Source: Bacteroidia bacterium
GTDB lineage: Bacteria > Bacteroidota > Bacteroidia > J057
Direction of reading: 5' to 3'
Length of the DNA: 64,000 nucleotides
Assembly: GCA_030430205.1 (NCBI GenBank)
Contig: JAUIGE010000002.1
Coordinates: forward strand, 372,001-436,000
Shown here: positions 43,301 to 50,060 of the stretch, piece after piece
Layout of the letters: each line of letters opens with the position of its first letter
Numbering within the stretch: position 1 is the stretch's first letter
Translations under genes and position numbers: made by a program
The notes under the pieces: generated by a model
What the model was told of the DNA's origin: nothing
The model's database searches: none
The model's input: only the letters and a program-made list of their open reading frames with translations

Positions 43301-45153
43301 TCAGATTCAATGAAATGGACTTTGTCGCGCCTGTCGCCAACTTTATCATCATTGATAAAGAAGATCCTTCTCTCTACCACTTCCTGGCGCAGGATGTGAA
43401 AGTAAGCTACGATGTCTACTACCACAAAACACAATTTACCAGCAGCCATGACGATCGCCAATCTATGGCATTTTTCCCTATACATGAGTACCGTACATCG
43501 CTGGCAAAAGGAGAATACGAGCGGGTAGAAAATACACTCAAGCTCGAAGGCCTCAGCGCTTATGTGAAAGACAACTACTTCCTGGCGACTGCCCCAGAGC
43601 GTGACAGCCTGAAGTTCAGCGCCAAAGAGTCCTACTACCGCGTAGATACGCGCTCCATCGAAGTCAATGGCGTGCCCTACATCTATGTAGCTGATGCGGT
43701 CATCACACCCGACAAGCTGGAGGTGGTCATCCTGGAGTCAGGCGCTATCAAGCGACTTGAGAATGCGATCATAGAAGCAGATCGTGTAAATAAAACGCAC
43801 CGTATTTATGAGGCCTCTATTGATATTAGCTCTGGTAATAAGTACACAGGAAGCGGAAAGTACGATTACATCAATATAAAAGGGGAACAGCAATACATCA
43901 ATTTCAACAATATATCGGTGAACCGGGATACAGCTACGGTGGCTTCGGGAGAAATTCCTGAACTACAGGATTTCTATATGACAGAGCGGATTTTCTTCAA
44001 AGGAACGAGCTACCTCGACGCCTCCCGCAAGTTTCTGGAGTTTGAAGGGGATGTAAAAATTGAATCAGACAACCCCGCTTTCAAAGGAAACTGGTTCAAG
44101 TTTGACAGAGCTATCGTAAATCCGGACTCCGTCTATATTCCGATCAAAAGACGTATGATGGATCCAACAAGTAACCAATTGTTGACAACAGGATTGAATT
44201 ACAATTTGGAGAACCGTTATTTCTACTCCAACTTCTTGCAGTCGATACGAGACGAGGCAGATGAAGAAGTAATTTCAACCTCAGGTGGTCTTACCTTTGA
44301 CCGCAGGACAAAAGAATTCAGGATCGGTTCCAGGGAAAAACTGAGTGGGAAAACCTTCAAAGGATCTACTGTCAGTTTCAATGATTCTTTGAATACCATC
44401 ACCTCCAAAGGATGGCTGGACTTCCCCAATGATTTTGCAAAAAATACGGCAGATCTTCAATTGGCGGGCTCATGGAAAGATGATCTCAAGCGAAGAGAGC
44501 TCTCTACAGACCTGCTCATGTCTGTGAATTTCAGCGTGATGCAGCCGGAATTATTCAAAAAACTGTCCGAGACACTCTTGTACCTCACCGCATCCAATCC
44601 GGATGTCAACTACAACGATCGGGGCTTTCAGGAAACGATCTCAGAATTCCTGGATAGAGGGAGAGATGGAGACAAAGAGGTGCGCAAATTTATAGATGAA
44701 GCCCAAAACGCCATGGTGAGCACAGATATCAAACTGGCGAAATTGATGCCCTCGACGCTCTTGCTGTCAGGGGTAGACTTTAACTATAGCAAAGAGTACA
44801 AAGCGCTCTACTGCGATACAGAGGTGGGTCTGTTGGGTATTGCTGGCGAGCCTATCAACAAAAAAGTACCTGCTAAAATTGTATATCGCTTTGGTCGGAT
44901 AGGTAATGAGGGCGAAAAACTTCCGGATAGAATGGAGATTTACCTGGAAGTAGATGACTTCAACTGGGTCTTCTTTAGCTTCTCCGGAGAGGTGGTTTCT
45001 GTGGCTTCTTCCTACTATGATGACTTCAATTATCCGCTTCAGGCGGTGATTGATAAGCGCAAAAAAGAGGAAGGATTTCGCTTTGAGATGACCAATGAAG
45101 AGACCGTCGGACAGTTCCGTCAGGACTTTATTAAGAAATTTATCATTAAGTAG
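40324..45153 (+). CDS. Very large exported protein of unknown function (1609 aa)
   Basis: A signal peptide (about 1-20, ending ALIAQ) is followed by about 1,590 residues without membrane helices. The sequence is beta-rich and reads as many repeats of short strands with D-S/N turns (FKGNWFKFDRAIVNPDSVY, FEGELVIRPNGMIGNGAL), somewhat like the OstA/LptA periplasmic fold, but I cannot assign it. A striking Asp/Tyr/Glu-rich segment occupies about 337-406 (DDYYGGFDLDEFG, YYDDYYADDSYTDDTSYDD). It lacks a T9SS sorting domain; the C-terminus (FRQDFIKKFIIK) is basic. It follows prmA by 12 bp and probably shares its transcript. The rpsT promoter begins at its stop codon. Confidence 0.8.
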   Translation: MLKRTISFFSLLMLGLALIAQNAITRNPTQFLQDFTSSLTKAGNGEKARDAASAISTLWQSGKLSDVEKNTFITQVNDMLARKYLIHRHIAEYTLAFTQVKDPNVFVKISSESFFEVAGKCIINLDDKRNRNFFNNLYAYLPAGNVNKHVYFTWKAHQADPRLIFLEVKDEKKGTTYRAPIIRFNNTELDYISARDSSKIYNTSGDFNLVSKAFVGLGGTLTWEKMGFAPDDVYVRFTDYRTNFNYGKITSDSAVFYYKSLIDRPLKGYFEDLNLGYKSIKKANFPYFRSYEGGVVIENIVKGVRYEGGFSLRGIRKLGSSYNKLVDYVPAPMEESAFSEYGSDPYAVDNGMDDYYGGFDLDEFGVEESQGETYYDDYYADDSYTDDTSYDDIGQDTPAADYTEEENFFNGPMQVEKHIPAKLEIARDDRYVMKMEGEEFILDNDRMVAKGVSVTIYLSDEDSLYHPSMDLLYSDANRDVVLKKPKRSQLGRLPFASSYHEFFLYFETIRWNLNTDDIEFTAFIDQENKLSAIESFSFFQKSRFDGFRGVLPFNPIGAIYRFAVKYPNESVTVEKILKEYNLPDRDIAFERILPLMEGSGFIRYNRQTKEILPQEKLYDWGQFARDKKDYDAIQLVSKVDTGSHAVMSVNDKNLVLRGCPYFSLSDSQYLRVVPLYQEVKVGKGRSLEFGGTLAAGKLNFYGSSDTSFTFDYEAFRLECHSLDSMKFIMVRNPGLDYVMSPLEKALRRTVFEDVSGAIHIDAPNNKSGKKDKSRFPVFDSYSNAYIYWDDANIQDGVYAKEKLNFALDPFVLDSLGDFDEKNLLFDGAFNSSNIFPQFKQTLVVMEDFTLGFREHAPRNGYYIYENKGLYYGDVVMDGVGLQGEGEIECLDIDIKVQSDSFIFHFDSVMAQVKNFHRDRGYRSGAYYPDVDASTAQYVWYPQKDKVVLRSEEDPIRIFGGEGKFEGELVIRPNGMIGNGALTLGQVRIESDSIRFNEMDFVAPVANFIIIDKEDPSLYHFLAQDVKVSYDVYYHKTQFTSSHDDRQSMAFFPIHEYRTSLAKGEYERVENTLKLEGLSAYVKDNYFLATAPERDSLKFSAKESYYRVDTRSIEVNGVPYIYVADAVITPDKLEVVILESGAIKRLENAIIEADRVNKTHRIYEASIDISSGNKYTGSGKYDYINIKGEQQYINFNNISVNRDTATVASGEIPELQDFYMTERIFFKGTSYLDASRKFLEFEGDVKIESDNPAFKGNWFKFDRAIVNPDSVYIPIKRRMMDPTSNQLLTTGLNYNLENRYFYSNFLQSIRDEADEEVISTSGGLTFDRRTKEFRIGSREKLSGKTFKGSTVSFNDSLNTITSKGWLDFPNDFAKNTADLQLAGSWKDDLKRRELSTDLLMSVNFSVMQPELFKKLSETLLYLTASNPDVNYNDRGFQETISEFLDRGRDGDKEVRKFIDEAQNAMVSTDIKLAKLMPSTLLLSGVDFNYSKEYKALYCDTEVGLLGIAGEPINKKVPAKIVYRFGRIGNEGEKLPDRMEIYLEVDDFNWVFFSFSGEVVSVASSYYDDFNYPLQAVIDKRKKEEGFRFEMTNEETVGQFRQDFIKKFIIK

Positions 45154-45183
45154 TTGAAAAAGCAGATGGGTTTCGTATATTTG
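45154..45183 (+). promoter_or_regulatory. rpsT promoter (Bacteroidota consensus)
   Basis: TTG (45154-45156) lies 19 bp before TATATTTG (45176-45183), an exact match to TTG-N19-TAnnTTTG. The -33 element starts at the base after the stop codon of the 1609-residue protein gene. The rpsT start is 43 bp downstream. Confidence 0.82.
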
Positions 45184-45226
45184 CGAACTCAATTTTTAGC
45201 AAAGAAGAAAATCTGGAAATAAAGAT

Positions 45227-45478
45227 ATGGCACATCATAAGTCCGCAAAAAAGCGAATCCGTCAGACCGTAGTACGCACAGAAAGAAATCGTTACAAAAA
45301 AGTCGGTATGAAACTGGCTTTGAAAGAGTTGCGTCACACGACGGATAAAGCTGAAGCTGAAAAAATGCTTCCAGAGGTTATCAGCAAAATAGACCATGCT
45401 GCAAAAGCGAATATCATTCATGATAACAAAGCTTCTAACCTCAAAAGCAAGTTGACTCGTTTCGTCAACGCGCTTTAA
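45227..45478 (+). CDS. rpsT: 30S ribosomal protein S20
   Basis: An 83-residue basic protein starting MAHHKSAKKRIRQTVVRTER, the typical S20 N-terminus, with the helical remainder ending KSKLTRFVNAL. S20 binds 16S rRNA early in small-subunit assembly. Length is close to the family norm. It has its own promoter and a strong terminator, so it is a single-gene transcript. Confidence 0.97.
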   Translation: MAHHKSAKKRIRQTVVRTERNRYKKVGMKLALKELRHTTDKAEAEKMLPEVISKIDHAAKANIIHDNKASNLKSKLTRFVNAL

Positions 45479-45507
45479 TCAATTAAGAAAAACACGTATT
45501 TATACGA

Positions 45508-45534
45508 GCGTCCGCCTGTCAAGGCGGACGCTTT
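45508..45534 (+). terminator. Rho-independent terminator after rpsT
   Basis: GCGTCCGCCT-GTCA-AGGCGGACGC is a perfect 10-bp GC-rich stem with a 4-nt loop (45508-45531), followed by TTTCTG. The T run is short, but the stem is very stable and lies 29 bp past the rpsT stop. Confidence 0.85.
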
Positions 45535-45634
45535 CTGTTACTTTAGACCCTGATTGTCCTCGGTTCCTTCGCCCTTTTGCCCTAATTTTCTATCCCGATC
45601 GAAATACACACTATTCGGCCCTAATATCATTTTC

Positions 45635-46333
45635 ATGAATTACACACACCTTCCCATCACAGCCTGGGCGCTGGAAGACCGCCCACGTGAAAAAATGCTG
45701 CAAAAGGGACTCGCTTCCCTTACGGATGCAGAGCTTTTGGCCATTATCCTGGGGCAGGGCACCGTCACCAAAGAGGGGCGAATGTCCGCATTGGACCTGG
45801 CGCGTCATCTGATTGAATCCTCGGGCGGTCTCGACCGTCTGGCGCGCAGCTCCGTCAAGGAGCTGACCCGGCACAAGGGCATCGGCAATGCCAAAGCCAT
45901 CGCGATCGTAGCGGCCTTTGAGTTGGGGCGGCGGAAGGCTTCCGCCACATACGACCCTTTTCGGGTGACAGACTCAGCGGGCATTGCCCGCTACCTGCAG
46001 GCACGCCTGTCAGATCACAGCCAGGAGGTCTTCATCGCCCTCTTCTTCAACCGCAACAATGAGTTGCTGGGTGAGAAGCAGATATTCCAGGGCGGCGTCA
46101 GCGCTACCATCATAGACAGCAAGCTTGTCTACAAAGAAGCCATCAACCACCTCGCCAGCGCGATCATCGTGGCTCACAACCACCCCTCCGGGAACCTGCG
46201 GCCCAGCCAGGCCGACCTCAACATCACCCGCCAGCTCAAAGCAGCCGGCGAGCTGTTTGACATCCAGCTGCTCGATCACCTGATCGTGTCATTTAGGGGA
46301 TATTATAGCTTTGCTGATGAGGGGATGTTATAG
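45635..46333 (+). CDS. radC: RadC/UPF0758 JAB-domain protein
   Basis: A 232-residue protein starting MNYTHLPITAWALEDRPREK at ATG 45635; an upstream in-frame start would add 27 residues of non-conserved sequence. It has an N-terminal helix-hairpin-helix region (LTRHKGIGNAKAIAIVAAFEL) and a JAB/MPN metalloprotease-like domain with the motif HNHPSGNLRPSQAD. The family name RadC is historical; a DNA-repair role is not established. A CAAACT hexamer tract follows its stop. Confidence 0.93.
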   Translation: MNYTHLPITAWALEDRPREKMLQKGLASLTDAELLAIILGQGTVTKEGRMSALDLARHLIESSGGLDRLARSSVKELTRHKGIGNAKAIAIVAAFELGRRKASATYDPFRVTDSAGIARYLQARLSDHSQEVFIALFFNRNNELLGEKQIFQGGVSATIIDSKLVYKEAINHLASAIIVAHNHPSGNLRPSQADLNITRQLKAAGELFDIQLLDHLIVSFRGYYSFADEGML

Positions 46334-46339
46334 ACTCGT

Positions 46340-46380
46340 ACTTGAACTCAAACTCAAACTCAAACTCAAACTCGTCCTCA
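46340..46380 (+). repeat. CAAACT hexamer tract after radC
   Basis: Seven bases past the radC stop is a run of AACTCAAACTC words (about five copies), framed by CTCGTAC and CTCGTCC. It is the same word as in the E2 linker and before the GNAT gene at 49530. A REP array starts a few bases beyond it. Confidence 0.85.
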
Positions 46381-46387
46381 AATTACA

Positions 46388-46926
46388 GGCGGGGATTACG
46401 CACAGGCCCCCGCTAAAGCCCGAAATCCCCGCCAGCAATTTGGGTTCAAGCCGCTCAGCGGCTTAGGAAGCCAAAGACTGCGTCTTTGTAACGGCCTTTC
46501 GCGCTGCGAAAGGCGAGCCTGTGGCTGGGACCAATCGCTGGGCCGGATTTCGGGGCCGTGGGAGGTTCTGCGCGTAATCCGGGCCCCGAAATCCCCGCCA
46601 GCAATTTGGCAGCAATTTAGGTTCAAGCCGCCCAGCGGCTTAGGAAATCAAAGACTGCGTCTTTGTAATGGCCTTTCGCGCTGCGAAAGGCGAGCCTGTG
46701 GCTGGGACCAATCGCTGGGCCGGATTTCGGGGCCGTGGGAGGTTCTGCGCGTAATCCGGCCCCCGAAATCCCCGCCAGCAATTTGGCAGCAATTTAGGTT
46801 CAAGCCGCTCAGCGGCTTAGGAAGCCAAAGACTGCGTCTTTGTAATGGCCTTTCGCGCTGCGAAAGGCGAGCCTGTGGCTGGGCCGGATTTCGGGGCTAT
46901 GGGAGGCTTTGCGCGTAATCCGGCCC
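46388..46926. repeat. Multi-hairpin REP array, left (three copies)
   Basis: Three direct copies of a roughly 105-bp core begin near 46424, 46587 and 46763. Each core contains three perfect hairpins in a row, each with a 3-nt loop: AAGCCGC-TCA-GCGGCTT, CAAAGAC-TGC-GTCTTTG and GCCTTTCGC-GCT-GCGAAAGGC. GGCGGGGATT/AATCCCCGCC or GGGCCGGATT/AATCCGGCCC inverted pairs close the units. The loop of hairpin 1 is CCA in copy 2. The array ends 6 bp before the transposase stop codon. Confidence 0.93.
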
Positions 46927-46932
46927 AAAACC

Positions 46933-47475
46933 TTAGATCAACAGATCTATTTCCAGCAAAGAGTCCTGTCCGCCATAAGCGGCTGCCGAACTAAACACAT
47001 AATGTGTAGGCTCAGTCACGATCATAGCCTTTACAGGATTTTGGTGGAGATACTCCAGCTTTTGTAGCATAAAAGGAATGCTATGAATCACCTTGGGGTG
47101 ATTGCCCGCTTGCCAAAGCTGGTAATGGCGAATTTTAGGGTTCTTTTTTGCTGCAAGGGAAAACCTCTCCAATAGCCATTCCCTTCGGCTTTCAGGGATT
47201 TCCTGAATCAATCTGATGATTTTGCGGGAAGTGAACTGTTTGAAATCGCGGAGGACGTCTGATAATTTTTTATCATCCTTTGTAGATAGAATCAGGTGCA
47301 AATGACTGGGCATGATCACATAACCGTGGATAATAAGACCTTTTGCTTCCTGGCAATATTGAAGTGCATCTATGATTTCCAAACAATATTCTTTTCGAGT
47401 GAAAAGGTCTATCCAGTCCACGACTGTCATGGTGAGGAAATGAGGGTTCCCCTCAAATATTTTGTGTCCGGGCAT
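46933..47475 (-). CDS. REP-associated tyrosine transposase (RAYT, Y1/HUH family)
   Basis: A 180-residue Y1 transposase of the IS200-like family. The metal-binding HUH motif is PSHLHLIL and the likely catalytic tyrosine is in LEYLHQNPVKA, the usual RAYT motif. RAYTs are single-copy, domesticated-looking enzymes that cut and move REP hairpins. Its placement directly between two arrays of one hairpin repeat supports this. The protein is full length with no frameshift, so it may be active. No accessory TnpB is present. Confidence 0.92.
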   Translation of the reverse strand: MPGHKIFEGNPHFLTMTVVDWIDLFTRKEYCLEIIDALQYCQEAKGLIIHGYVIMPSHLHLILSTKDDKKLSDVLRDFKQFTSRKIIRLIQEIPESRREWLLERFSLAAKKNPKIRHYQLWQAGNHPKVIHSIPFMLQKLEYLHQNPVKAMIVTEPTHYVFSSAAAYGGQDSLLEIDLLI

Positions 47476-47506
47476 GGAGGAAAGATAATAATCTTTTTGA
47501 AAATCA

Positions 47507-47980
47507 GGCGGGGATTACACACAGGCCCCGCAAAAGGCCGAAATCCCCGCCAGCAATTTGGGTTCAAGCCGCTCAGCGGCTTAGGAAGCCAAAGACTGCG
47601 TCTTTGTAACGGCCTTTCGCGCTGCGAAAGGCGAGCCTGTGGCTGGGAGTTGGCGGGGATTACACACAGGCCCCGCAAAAGGCCGAAATCCCCGCCAGCA
47701 ATTTGGGTTCAAGCCGCTCAGCGGCTTAGGAAATCAAAGACTGCGTCTTTGTAATGGCCTTTCGCAGCGCGAAAGGCGAGCCTGTGGCTGGGTGTTGGCG
47801 GGGATTGCACACAAGCCCCGCAAAAGGCCGAAATCCCCGCCAGCAATTTGGGTTCAAGCCGCTCAGCGGCTTAGGAAGCCAAAGACTGCGTCTTTGTAAC
47901 GGCCTTTCGCGCTGCGAAAGGCGAGCCTGTGGCTGGGCCGGATTTCGGGGCCGTGGGAGGTTCTGCGCGTAATCCGGCCC
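47507..47980. repeat. Multi-hairpin REP array, right (three copies)
   Basis: Three more direct copies of the core start near 47539, 47682 and 47828, in the same orientation as the left array. In copy 5 the third hairpin (47757-47777) is the exact reverse complement of the others (loop side GCAGCGC instead of GCGCTGC). Both arrays end with the same closing stem and the words AATCCGGCCCAAAACCT, so the two arrays look like a duplication around the transposase. Several reading frames stay open through the repeats but are not genes. Confidence 0.93.
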
Positions 47981-47997
47981 AAAACCTCAAATAGCAT

Positions 47998-48594
47998 TTA
48001 TAAATGCACATCCGAAAAGATCCCCATCAACTCATCCATTCGCTCATAATCCAGGAATCCTGGCTCCTCCTCAGCTTCTTCCTGAAGCGAAATGCCCCAG
48101 GGCATTCTCTCATTTTTTTGCTGGAAAAAATCAAAATAGAGATCGAGCGAAGTGAAATGGAGAAATATATGCGGAAAAAGGGCCTGGTAGGCAAGCGCAT
48201 CTGCGATGTTCGAAAAAGTCAGTTCAAACCTGATTTCGACATCGGGATTTTCATTTAAGAGGGATTGAAGGGCTATTGGAGAGGGGAGGCTCGAAGTTTT
48301 TAGGATAAAAGCATTGGCCTGGGTTTTGGTTACGGCATTCCAATCTTCCAGCGGAAGGGCAAGGTAGCGGTAGTCAAAGGTAACCTCTTGCAGTTCCTCC
48401 CAACTGTTATCATTGATTTCCAGAATCACTTCCGGGCCTTCGAGCCAGTTGACGATATTCCAGATGAAGGTGGGCGCGAGTTTTTTATGGTCGCCGCGGG
48501 CGAGGCTAAAGCTGACAAAATGAAAGCCAACAGCCGCGCTGTAGCGGGCGTCCTGCAGGTTTATTAGTTTACTTATTTTGAATTTGGGATGCAT
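47998..48594 (-). CDS. TrpF-like (phosphoribosylanthranilate isomerase-like) protein lacking catalytic motif
   Basis: A 198-residue protein. Its N-terminus (FKISKLINLQDARYSAAVGF) aligns by eye with the K-x-C-G...DA..A...GAD-GF-F opening of phosphoribosylanthranilate isomerase, and a barrel-like strand/helix alternation follows. The position of the catalytic Cys-Gly is Ser-Lys here, and the chain ends in an acidic tail (EEAEEEPGFLDYERMDEL). It may be a non-catalytic barrel relative. No other trp genes are nearby. The C-terminal end is 18 bp from the REP array. Confidence 0.55.
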   Translation of the reverse strand: MHPKFKISKLINLQDARYSAAVGFHFVSFSLARGDHKKLAPTFIWNIVNWLEGPEVILEINDNSWEELQEVTFDYRYLALPLEDWNAVTKTQANAFILKTSSLPSPIALQSLLNENPDVEIRFELTFSNIADALAYQALFPHIFLHFTSLDLYFDFFQQKNERMPWGISLQEEAEEEPGFLDYERMDELMGIFSDVHL

Positions 48595-48690
48595 GTATGC
48601 TTATTTTCAGGCTGTAAATTTAACATTTTCATCTCCCTGGATGAAAGATCACCGTACAAATAGCTTTTTACCCTCAACAAAAATTTCATC

Positions 48691-49494
48691 ATGTCACAGG
48701 AAAAAGGCTTCATAGAAGCCAATCAGGCCCTTTGGGACGTTAAAACGGGGATACATGTAGAATCCAAATTCTACGATATGCCAGCCTTCAAGGCTGGAAA
48801 TCTCACACTCATGCCTACCGAGCGCGCAGCACTCGGCGAAGTCACAGGCAAAAAACTTTTGCATCTGCAATGCCATTTCGGGCAGGATACGCTCTCCTGG
48901 GCGCGCCTGGGCGCGGACGTGACGGGCGTCGATTTCTCCGGCAAAGCGCTGGAGACGGCTCGCGGCCTTGCCGCGGAGCTGGGGATAAAAGCCCGCTTTA
49001 TCCAAAGCAATGTACTCGAACTCGACCAAAAGCTCGATGAGCAATTCGACATCGTCTTCACTTCCTATGGCACCATCGGCTGGCTGCCGGATATCGACCA
49101 ATGGGCGAGGGTGATTCGCAAAATGCTCAAGCCGGGAGGCGTTTTTCAGATGGTGGAATTTCACCCCTTTTTCTCCCAAATCAATGACAAAGAGCAAATC
49201 CTCTATAGCTATTTCCTCGCAGGCGAGCCCGATGAAGAAACCATCGAATATACCTATACAGATGGTCCTGCTCATCCGCCGATGAAGGAATATTGGTGGA
49301 ATCACACGCTGAGCGAGCTGGTCATGGCCTTGCAAAAGGCTGGCCTTGTCATCGAAAATTTCGAAGAATTTCCCTACAGCCACTACAAACTTGCTGATAG
49401 CATGCTGGAGGTAGGTGAAAAGAAATTTGTGTACAAAGGGCTCGGTGGGAGGATTCCCTATATGTACGCCATCCAGGCGCATGTCGCAAAATAG
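48691..49494 (+). CDS. Class I SAM-dependent methyltransferase
   Basis: A 267-residue methyltransferase with motif I in LLHLQCHFGQDTLSWARLGA and acidic motif II VTGVDFSGKALE. The post-II region is typical of UbiE/type-11 methyltransferases (FDIVFTSYGTIGWLPD; MLKPGGVFQMVEFHP). The substrate is unknown. It is cytoplasmic and divergent from the TrpF-like gene (96-bp gap). A short CAAACT-like tract separates it from the GNAT gene downstream. Confidence 0.88.
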   Translation: MSQEKGFIEANQALWDVKTGIHVESKFYDMPAFKAGNLTLMPTERAALGEVTGKKLLHLQCHFGQDTLSWARLGADVTGVDFSGKALETARGLAAELGIKARFIQSNVLELDQKLDEQFDIVFTSYGTIGWLPDIDQWARVIRKMLKPGGVFQMVEFHPFFSQINDKEQILYSYFLAGEPDEETIEYTYTDGPAHPPMKEYWWNHTLSELVMALQKAGLVIENFEEFPYSHYKLADSMLEVGEKKFVYKGLGGRIPYMYAIQAHVAK

Positions 49495-49529
49495 TCTCGT
49501 ACTCCAACTCAAACTTAAACTCAAACCCC
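49495..49529 (+). repeat. Short CAAACT-type word tract
   Basis: After the methyltransferase stop the gap consists of CTCGTACTCCAACTCAAAC and further AACTCAAAC words up to the next start codon. It is almost the same string as after the radC stop (CTCGTACTTGAACTCAAAC), so both probably belong to one dispersed repeat. Confidence 0.75.
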
Positions 49530-50027
49530 ATGGACTTTAGCCTCCGTCCCTTCCGCCCAACCGACGTGGACAGCCTCGTCAAATACGCCAACAACCCCAA
49601 TATTGCCCGTTTTATGACCAATATGTTTCCCCATCCTTATGGGCGGGAGAATGCAGAAGGTTTTATTAAGATGGCGACATCTGCCGATCCCATCCGCATC
49701 ATGGCCATCGAAGTCGATGGGGAGGTGGTGGGCGCCAGTGGCGTACATCCGCAGGAAGACATCATGTGCAAAAATGCAGAATTGGGATATTGGCTGGCAG
49801 AGCCCTTTTGGGGAAAAGGCATTATGACGGCAGTCATCCCGAAAATGGTGACTTACGGCTTCGAAAGCTGGGAGATCGACCGCATCTTTGCCCGCCCTTT
49901 TGGGTCGAATATCGGCTCCCAGCGGGTGCTGGAGAAGGCCGGATTTGTGTTGGAAGCTAAGTTTGAGAAGACTATTTTTAAGAATGGAATCTATGAGGAT
50001 GAATGGGTGTATGCGGTGCGTAGGTGA
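49530..50027 (+). CDS. GNAT acetyltransferase, RimJ/RimL type
   Basis: A 165-residue acetyltransferase with the acetyl-CoA motif ELGYWLAEPFWGKGIMTAVI and a following FGSNIGSQRVLEKAGFVLE segment characteristic of the RimJ/RimL branch. Such enzymes acetylate the N-terminus of ribosomal proteins or small amines. The actual substrate cannot be inferred. It precedes the symporter gene by 33 bp. Confidence 0.9.
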   Translation: MDFSLRPFRPTDVDSLVKYANNPNIARFMTNMFPHPYGRENAEGFIKMATSADPIRIMAIEVDGEVVGASGVHPQEDIMCKNAELGYWLAEPFWGKGIMTAVIPKMVTYGFESWEIDRIFARPFGSNIGSQRVLEKAGFVLEAKFEKTIFKNGIYEDEWVYAVRR

Positions 50028-50060
50028 GTGTAAAACGTAAACCATTTTACCTGTACATAC

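Noticed and set aside
46396-47972. Open frames inside the REP arrays giving repeated peptides such as FKPLSGLGSQRLRLCNGLS
   Set aside because: They are translations of the hairpin repeat, have no conserved start or ribosome-binding site, and repeat with the DNA unit.
46388-47980. CRISPR array
   Set aside because: Units are over 100 bp with internal hairpins, separators are not unique spacers, and no cas genes are present.
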